Assembly: GCA_003550325.1 (NCBI GenBank)
Contig: QKWP01000809.1
Location: forward strand, 44,292-108,291
Direction of reading: 5' to 3'
Source of the DNA: Gigaspora rosea
Taxonomy: Eukaryota; Glomeromycota; Glomeromycetes; Diversisporales; Gigasporaceae
DNA length: 64,000 nt
Positions 56,588-64,000 of the stretch are shown in pieces. Within the stretch, counting starts at the first letter, position 1. Each line of letters opens with the position of its first letter. The notes under the pieces were generated by a model. It was not told the DNA's origin and ran no database searches. It saw only the letters and a program-made list of their open reading frames with translations. Position numbers and translations under genes: made by a program.

Positions 56588-59084
56588 TTATCTGTAAAAA
56601 GTTCTTTGTAGAGAATTTCTTTCATATCTAGACTCTTTATACCATTTTATAGCTAAATATTTATTTTCCAAAGTTCCTAAACCGTATTCATAACAATAAC
56701 TAAGACTACTTTGACCTAATTTATTTCCATTTTCAGCAGATCTCATATACCATTGAAAAGCTCTTTTTTGACTTTTAGAGGTTCCTATACCAAGTTGATA
56801 ACAGTCACCAAGATTGCAATATCCTAAATAATTTTTTCCATTGGCAGATTTTACATATAAACTAAATGCCTTTTGTCTATCTATAAAAGTTCCTATACCG
56901 AATTCATAACAATATCCAAGATTATTTTGTCCAGTACTATCATTTCCTTCAGCAGATTTTATATATAATTCAAAGGCTTTTCTTTTATTTATAAGAGTTC
57001 CTATACCATATCGATAACAAGAACCAAGATTGCAATAACCTAAATAATTTCCATTTTCTGCAGACTTCATAAACCATTCAAATGCTTTTTTATTATCTTT
57101 AGAAATACCTTCATTATATAAATAACTATATCCAACAATATTTTGTGCTCTTGCATTTCCTTCTTCAGCAGATTTCAAATACCAAGTAAATGAATGAACC
57201 AAATTTTTAATAACACCATGACCATAATAATAACAATCACCAACATAACATTTTCCTAATTTAGAACCTTTAGCAACAGATTCTAAAAATAATTGAAACG
57301 CTTTTTGTTTATCATTTATTAAACCAGCTTTTTCATATATATAGAATGTACCAAGGGAGATTAATCCAATTATCTGATTTTTTTTAACTAATTTTTCTGT
57401 TAATAGATGACATTGTTTGTTTAAAGGATCAATAAAAGTAAGACCATCATTCTCAGCAGCTTGTCTATACATATTCAATGCTTTGTTATGATCAACAGTA
57501 GTTCCAATTCCATATTCATAAAAGAAACCAATAATACTAGTAAAATAATTTTTAAATTCGTGATAACAAATTTGATTAAATACTTTTTTTGGATCTTTGC
57601 CATTATCACATATATATTTCAATATACTATTTTCTATAGAACTTGAATACATTGAAACACCTTGTTTGTTGAATTGGGATATAAATAATTGGTTCAAATT
57701 GTAAAGAAATTGATGATTATCGTTAATATTGTCTTGTACATTGGTTTTAATTGAACAATATAAAGAATTTTCAGAATTTTGTTTGTTGATTTGATTCCCG
57801 AATAATAATTTTTCGCTTAAAACTTTAATTACTGAAGTAATTATCTTTAATTCATTTGTTAGATCATTATGAGTATTGATATAATAAAGTAATTCTGGGA
57901 TTTCTGTATTGAGACCTTGTCTTTTTGATATCATTTTTTCTTTATGTTCATTTCTTTGATCACGTTCTGTAAAAACTTCTTCATCTTTGTGACCACTAAT
58001 ATCATTTAATTCTTTAAAAACATTTTGAATGGTTGGGCGTTGATTTGAATCATGTTGCCAACATTCTAAAAATAATAAAAAAACAAAAAATATCATTAAT
58101 ATATTATTGGAATACACGTAATTGTTAAGATATTAATTACATATAAAAACAAGTTTACCTGTATAAATTTTTATATATTTTTTAGGGGTTCCAATTATTC
58201 CAACTTCACGTTTACCATTGATTATTGCTGGTAATAGATTAAAATCATGTGCCAATTTAGGCTTAAACGGTATATTACCACTTGAAATTTCCCAAAGAAG
58301 AACTCCAAGGCTATATATATCCGAACTTTTATTAAATTCGTAAGTCTCAATATTTTGCCAATATTGTGAGTCTACATATATTGCATATTTAAATCTATTT
58401 ATAAAACTGTTCTGATGTTTAAAGGCACTAATTTTAATATCATCTTTATGAATAAATACTTTCTCTGAACACTAAAGATAAAAATGTTTTTAGCATTATA
58501 ATATTTAAGAAAATATAATCATGATATCATGATAAATGACGAACATACCAAATTTAAATGAACAATGTCATTCTCGTGTAAACATTTAATTGCACTAACA
58601 AGCTGCTTTGCAAGTCGCAACTTGTCGTACCAATTGAGTTTTTTAAAATTTTGGCTTAAATATCGACGAAGTGTTCCATTATAAGCATATTCATGAATGA
58701 ACATTATTTCATCCACATTTTGATTAACAACTCCTATGAATTTTAAGATGTTTTCATGTAATTCTACATTTTGATATTTTTTTAACTAAAATAATCATAT
58801 TAATATTATATTAAATTATATTACAATATTTACAGTGATCATAACAATTACAATAAGATAATTGTATAATCAAAATTTAAAAAACTTACATCGTTGATAA
58901 AATCTTTTAATGTATAATTTTGATATAATGCAACTTTAGTTAGGATCATAGCATTATTATATTCTCTTGAAATAATTTTCCAACTATTTTTTGATAGTCT
59001 CGTGTTAGCATACTTGAAAGAATCATTGAGAGATTTAATGTGATTATTATTATCAATATTTAAATAATTCATTTGATCATCCAT
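56588..59084 (-). CDS. pseudokinase with Sel1 repeats, four exons
   Basis: Exons 59084-58890, 58785-58549, 58471-58159 and 58065-56588 give 740 residues. All introns (104, 77 and 93 nt) have GT...AG borders and consistent phases. Residues 1 to about 275 align with a TKL-like kinase fold: ENILKFIGVVNQ, MFIHEYAYNGTLRRYL, SSDIYSLGVLLWEISSG and CWQHDSNQRPT. However, there is no glycine loop, the catalytic loop reads VHLNLCSEK (Asn for Asp) and the DFG position reads ISAF, so it should be catalytically dead. A helical linker follows. From about residue 420 come about eight Sel1 repeats (for example GYCNLGSCYRYGIGTLINKRKAFELY), a scaffold for protein binding. Kinase-then-Sel1 order is the usual one in these fungi. 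It may act as an adaptor in signalling; partners are unknown. No frame damage was seen. Confidence 0.9.
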
Positions 59085-59769
59085 TTTGATTTTCGAATTA
59101 GCTATATATATATATAGATGTAGTTATGAAATAATTAAATACTTTTTTTTTTTTTAATTATGATAATTAGAGTTATTAAAATTAACTAAAAACGAGCTAA
59201 AGCATATTTTAAATAATCGATCTTTTTTGAAACTCGATGCAATTTAAAAATATACCTAACCATATTCACTATAAAGATACATGCATAAAATCACGTACAA
59301 CTGTTTCATATTTTGTGTGACATAATGTAATTAACGTTATTTGGAAATAAATTCATGGGAACACAATCTGTTCTTTATACGCAGTAGTTTCAAAATCTTA
59401 ACAAAAATACGTAGTAAACTCTTTACAATACAACTACAGAATAAAGTCATTTATTATCAGTAATATAAAAGAGTATTAATGACAATTACCGTGCCAAAAG
59501 TCAGTCTTTTGCTCAAAATATGAAAAAAAAATCAAAATCTGTAACTTCCGATATTAGTCCAAACATCTGAAACTGGATGAAACCTCCACAATTGTCAAAA
59601 CCTCCGAATATTTCAAATAGGTATTATGACCTAATTTTGACTTCTATGATAACCTAAAAAAATAAAAAATTATAAAAACTATTGAAGAAGCAATGAATGA
59701 ATAAATAAATGAGTAAATGAATAAATAATAAAATAGGCAACAAAAAAATTATAAAAAGACTTTATAATA
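59085..59769. other. upstream region of the pseudokinase gene, no other gene
   Basis: A TATATATATATA tract at 59103-59115, just upstream of the ATG on the minus strand, could be its TATA region. The rest is AT-rich without features. Confidence 0.5.
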
Positions 59770-59927
59770 TAGTGGAACCCTGCTTCTGCTTGACCAAAAA
59801 GGAAAGTTTTTTTTTTTTTTTTTTTTTTACTGAGTTAGCCTTTATTAACTCTAATAAAAGTTGTATAGCTAGTTTTGGTGTGCTTAATGGTAGTAAAATC
59901 GACAAATTGGTCGTTGATTGTTAAGAT

Positions 59928-61637
59928 CAATGTTTCGGCCGAAACTTCTCCTTAAGGTCCGAAACGTTTCGACTCTGGAGTTTCGGTTTCGCCCAAATCC
60001 AAAACGAAACCTCCGAAATAGCGAACCCCTCCGAAACTGAACCTTCCGAAATTTTCTAACTTAACCTAGTGAACTGTATAAAAAAAACATGCTGTAAAAA
60101 CTAATTCTGTTAAAGTTGTGCTGAAATATTTAGGCACGATTTTAGGTAGCAACAAAGCTGCAAGCCGGCAATCTGAAATAAAATCGAAATTTTTAATGTG
60201 TGCCATAATCTAAATTTTTGCACTTTGCAAAAAAGATGTGACCTCTGCGATCATGACAGATATTACAAATGAAATTAAAAAGCAATTCTTAAAGTAGATA
60301 AAATAATCAAAGGATAGTCAAAACTAGGGATGTTATTGGTCCCAACTGGTCCCAACTGGTCCTAATTAAATTGTAAATTTTTATAATAATTTTTCTTTAT
60401 GAACTATTAATAAAAGTTGTACAAAATAAGATTCTTTACATATTTGCTTAATAAATAAAAGTGTTAAAGTTTCTCCAAAATTTAGAAATCTTTAAAATAT
60501 CAAATTTAGGACCTGGTCCTAGGACTGGTCCTAAAATTTTATATTTTAAAGATTTCTAAATTTTGAAGAAACTTTAACACTTTTATGTACAAAGCAAATA
60601 TGTAAAGAATCTTATTTTGTACAACTTTTATTTAAAGCTCATAAGGAAAAAATCATTATAAAAATTTACAATTGAATTAGGACCAGTTGGGACCAGTTGG
60701 GACCAATAACATCCCTAGTCAAAACATCCTGACTTTATGTGAATTAGCAAAGTTATTAACACAGAAAGAATATCAGATGCAATCAAAAGGTAGACTTTTT
60801 GCCTATCGTCAGATATATTTAACTGATAAACGTTAAAAGATAGGCTTTTATTAAAAATTTCTCTTAACAACTTTTACTTAAAATATAGAGGTTACCAGAT
60901 AATGTTAAATATTTTTTCCTAATCGGTGATAAAATTATTAAATAATATATATATTGATACGTATGTATAATGAATGAGTATTGTTAAAAAAAAATCACAT
61001 GTTTTACGAAAGTTACCATCACTTATTTAAATAATACGCAAACAAATTCTTCTCTTTCATAAAAAATTCTAAAAATCCATCGAATAGATATGAAAATTCA
61101 AATCGAACCACCAAATACAAATCAGGGTTTACTAACGTTTTTTATAACATTTGTAATTGCAGCAATCCGTATAGTTGCATTTATCCTAATTTTTTTAAAC
61201 AAAAATGTAATACGTATTGCACATATAATCAAACAGTGCTAATCAAGTTAAAATTTAAATGTATAAAAACACAACTAAAAAGCAATAATGATTAAATTCA
61301 TTTCGATATACCTTTATTATTTACACATATATAAGGCTAAACAGAATTTGATATCAATTAAATTCAAGACTTTGTGGACGTCAAATAACGTATAAACCAT
61401 AACTCATATCCATTCGTTCCTGGCATAAATACAATTATCTCATTCGTGTCGATGTGAGCCCATTTCGATTTGCTTATTTAACCATTCGAAATCACAATTC
61501 TTACCTATTTTCGGCTATCATCAGGTTTCGGAAGTTTCAGTTTCGGAAGTTTCGGAAGTTTCGTATTTGTGATATTTGACGATACTAGGTTTCGGAAGTT
61601 TCGGAAGTTTTCAGTCTAAACATTGGCCGAAACACTG
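59928..61637. mobile_element. 1.7 kb hAT-like element with TTTCGG-rich ends
   Basis: The ends are CAATGTTTCGGCC and CAGTGTTTCGGCC. The flanks GTTAAGAT (59920-59927) and GTTGAGAT (61638-61645) match at seven of eight. CCGAAAC/GTTTCGG clusters at both ends resemble the 34142 element. It is non-coding and contains the 60325 foldback. Confidence 0.83.
60325..60717. mobile_element. 393-bp foldback MITE, duplication GTCAAAAC
   Basis: TAGGGATGTTATTGGTCCCA is mirrored at the right end. GTCAAAAC flanks both sides exactly (60317-60324, 60718-60725). The arms are nearly perfect over about 190 bp around TTAGGACCTGGTCCTAGGAC near 60520. Confidence 0.93.
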
Positions 61638-61826
61638 GTTGAGATAGCTTATCTTTTTTTTTTACAGTCATAAAAAAACTTCTTTTAAATAACTTAATAA
61701 AGATAAGTTAAACTATCAGGCTAATTTTACGGTTTTACTTAGGCCACACAGTTCTACAACTTTTGTTAGAAGTTAATTTAACGAAAACAAAAAAAAAGAC
61801 TTTTATTCAGGCGGGATTCCACTATA

Positions 61827-63145
61827 TTATTAATTCCCAATCTTTATTATAATTTTATTATGATAATATAAATTGTTTACAATGAATCTCAAATTCCTAT
61901 TATTATGTACGTATGTAAATGTTCCCTTTAAGCTATACGATTGGTCAATCTTGCATATATATGCATAAATGGATCGCAGGTAATTAATATGCATGACATC
62001 TTGATTTTTCTTTATGTCATATTGCATGATTATAATAAATTGGTTAGCCATTTATGATTGAGTTCACCAGGGTGACCACCAAAAGTACGGGCACATGATA
62101 ATTAAGAAATGTCATGGAATTTCCGGACTCTACTATTGAATGCACTCACTTCACTTAATAGTGATGACTAGAGTATCGTACTAGATACTATCACCAAATA
62201 CGAACACGCAACACGACATACAAATACATATGGATAAAACGTTTCTTACTAAAAAATTTTATTCTCAAGCTCTTTCTAAAACTAAATTCTGATCAAACCC
62301 TTAGACGCATCTATGCAAACATAAGTTACACGACCTAATAATGATCCCGTGCTACAAATTCACGTGTTTCCTAAAATCTATTAATGCATGCAGGATCAAC
62401 AACTCTAAGAAATTATGCAGTGGCTGTCATATTCATTATAATATGCTTCCGTATTTAAGCACCCTTTGCAATCATAAAATATTTTTATTTCACCTCTGTC
62501 ATACATATTTTTTACACTTTAAATATCATATAGTTTATTATAGTGTTATAATATTACGGTATCACAATATTGTGTTATTGCGACATTACGCAGATAATAT
62601 TTACGGCAACTAGATGCTATGTCGTAATTGCAGTAATTCAGTAATTCTACCACAAACTATTGACTGGAATAGACTATTGGTGATTGGTGATTATAATAAT
62701 CCGATAAAAATAAATAACTAAAAATCTAGAAATTAAACTCTAGATTTAGCTTGTACCGTTTGTATAGTCATTAAGAATTAATTTTTTACTATTATTGTTA
62801 TTACATCTTATCCTGTTAGTAAAATGATTAAGGTTATAGAGAATACGTATTAATACATTTGCCTGAAGTTGTAACTTCAGAAAAGTAACAATTTCAGGCA
62901 TGATAGCTATATGACAATTACGCATTATATACACAGGCTCAACTTAAGAGCCAATTTCTTATCAAAGTCGCTATTTACGGAGACTGGACTAGAGATTTAA
63001 AAGCATTAATTTTATCTCGTTCTCACGGCAAGGGTTCTGCTAGTATGTAAAAAAAAAAACAAATATATTGCGTGATGAAGATATGTGAAAAATAAGCATT
63101 ACGTGACAAATAGGGTCAGCGAACCAATCAGGTCTAAGCTTTTGC
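61827..63145. other. gene-free interval
   Basis: Short frames at 61830-62051, 62341-62613 and 62746-62934 have no recognisable domain and no coding bias. No repeats stand out. Confidence 0.55.
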
Positions 63146-63283
63146 CTAGGGATGTTAAGTAGTCTGACAAGGTGGTTAGAATTATATTGTACTACAGATT
63201 TTAATATACTGACTAACTAGTTTACTAGCTGATTAGATCGCGTTTTAAACCACCTGGCTAAACAAACGACTTAACATCCATAG
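63146..63283. mobile_element. 138-bp hAT-like MITE
   Basis: CTAGGGATGTTAAGT pairs with ACTTAACATCCATAG. The flanks CTTTTGC and ATTTTGC match at six of seven. GGTGGTT/AACCACC lies just inside. Confidence 0.68.
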
Positions 63284-63424
63284 ATTTTGCAAAGCATCAC
63301 TTCGATTATCGTATAGCTATACGTAATTTGCATCACTCAGTTTCTAGTATTATCAAAAAAAAAACATAAAAGTTCATTCTTTTAATATTGATACGTAAAT
63401 ATGTTGATGTGCAATGACTTGCTT

Positions 63425-64000
63425 TAGTGATGGGCAACGCGCGGGATCCGCGCGTGATCCCGCGCGGGATGCGCGGGATTTAAAAACTCCCGCTCGGGAT
63501 TTTTAATATAAGATTTTCTGGCCTGCGTTAGCATATCATCTGGCCCGCATTAACAAATAATCCGGCCTGCTTTAACATAAGTGGGCCAATTCCTAATTAG
63601 AATTTGATGTATTTACATAAAAATATTAAATCTTTTATTTATTTTCGTTCCACATATATACGTGCGTACATAGATAATGCGCAAACTGTACGTTGAAATA
63701 AATTTTTTAAATTTTCATGATTAATAAAGTGGCAATCTAGACTTTTAATTTCTTGCACGAATAATACACCAAGAATATTGTGTACCATATGGGAGAAAAT
63801 ATCCAATTTCAGTGATTATTTAATATGAATGATAAGGCTAAATAAAATTCGAGCCAATCAATTATGTAATTCAGAGATTAATGAATTTTTGTATGTATAT
63901 AACCTGGTTATAAGTTTTTGTACGTATGTACAGTACCTGATCACTTATAAATTTTAGCACATTTATACCTGATTATGCACCTGATTACTTATAAATTTTT
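63425..64000. mobile_element. second copy of the TAGTGATGGGCAA hAT-like MITE, cut by window end
   Basis: It begins TAGTGATGGGCAACGCGCGG and follows the 33258 copy closely (GGCCTGCGTTAG, CTGGCCCGCATTA, GTGGGCCAAT), with indels, to the end of the window. Confidence 0.88.

Larger units (their letters stand above)
59770..61824. mobile_element. mariner/pogo-like element carrying nested hAT-like elements
   Basis: TAGTGGAACCCTG at the left is mirrored by the right end (CGGGATTCCACTA), with TA flanks at 59768-59769 and 61825-61826. A homopolymer T run and GACTTTTATT motifs follow the ends. The interior is almost entirely the nested element at 59928. Confidence 0.78.

Noticed and set aside
1..64000. 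tRNA and rRNA genes
   Set aside because: No B-box-like GGTTCRANNCC with a matching cloverleaf and no rRNA-like block was seen by eye. A covariance-model scan would be needed to exclude them fully.

Overview
The window looks like a very AT-rich fungal chromosome segment, most likely from an arbuscular-mycorrhizal Glomeromycotina fungus of the Rhizophagus type. That assignment is inference. It rests on the AT content, 72-105 nt introns with GTRAGT...TTAG borders, Sel1-repeat and TKL-like kinase genes with an HxDxHxxN catalytic loop, Kelch remnants of the type common there, a MATA-HMG-type box, and very dense transposon debris. No rRNA or tRNA gene and no CRISPR array was seen. Two assembly gaps lie at 5533-5966 and 31042-31759, with a single N at 19277.

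Layout: 1-5395 is a Ty3/gypsy-type retroelement cut by the window start. It has a possible -1 frameshift site, a decayed integrase and an extra ORF. 7755-8185 is a solo LTR. 9107-10518 is a four-exon AIF/FSP1-like FAD oxidoreductase. 11028-14175 is a minus-strand LTR element carrying Sel1-repeat remnants. 15032-21559 is a 6.5 kb element with an 8-bp target duplication; a piggyBac element is nested inside it. 22483-24877 is a pogo-like DNA transposon. 25-36 kb holds foldbacks, a Kelch pseudogene, a piggyBac deletion derivative, a hairpin tandem array and a long inverted repeat hit by three MITEs. 37172-37936 is an HMG-box gene. 38-50 kb is gene-poor, with MITEs and a 3 kb composite palindrome.

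The right part holds two minus-strand signalling genes. At 51515-54464 an N-terminal Sel1 exon appears to be joined to a zinc-ribbon/kinase/TM part through thirteen consecutive 3-nt microexons. They are separated by introns of 74-105 nt, all in phase 2, and spell fourteen in-frame residues. At 56588-59084 lies a pseudokinase with about eight Sel1 repeats. 59770-64000 is nested TE sequence, including a three-level nest.

The clearest candidate for something undescribed is the microexon array at 52918-53970. Next are the composite palindrome (46.3-49.3 kb), the Sel1 sequence inside an LTR element, and the A AAT TTT slip site directly before the stop of the retroelement's first ORF. The host genes do not form an operon. 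The two kinase-family genes may be an old local duplication, since both combine kinase-fold and Sel1 modules.
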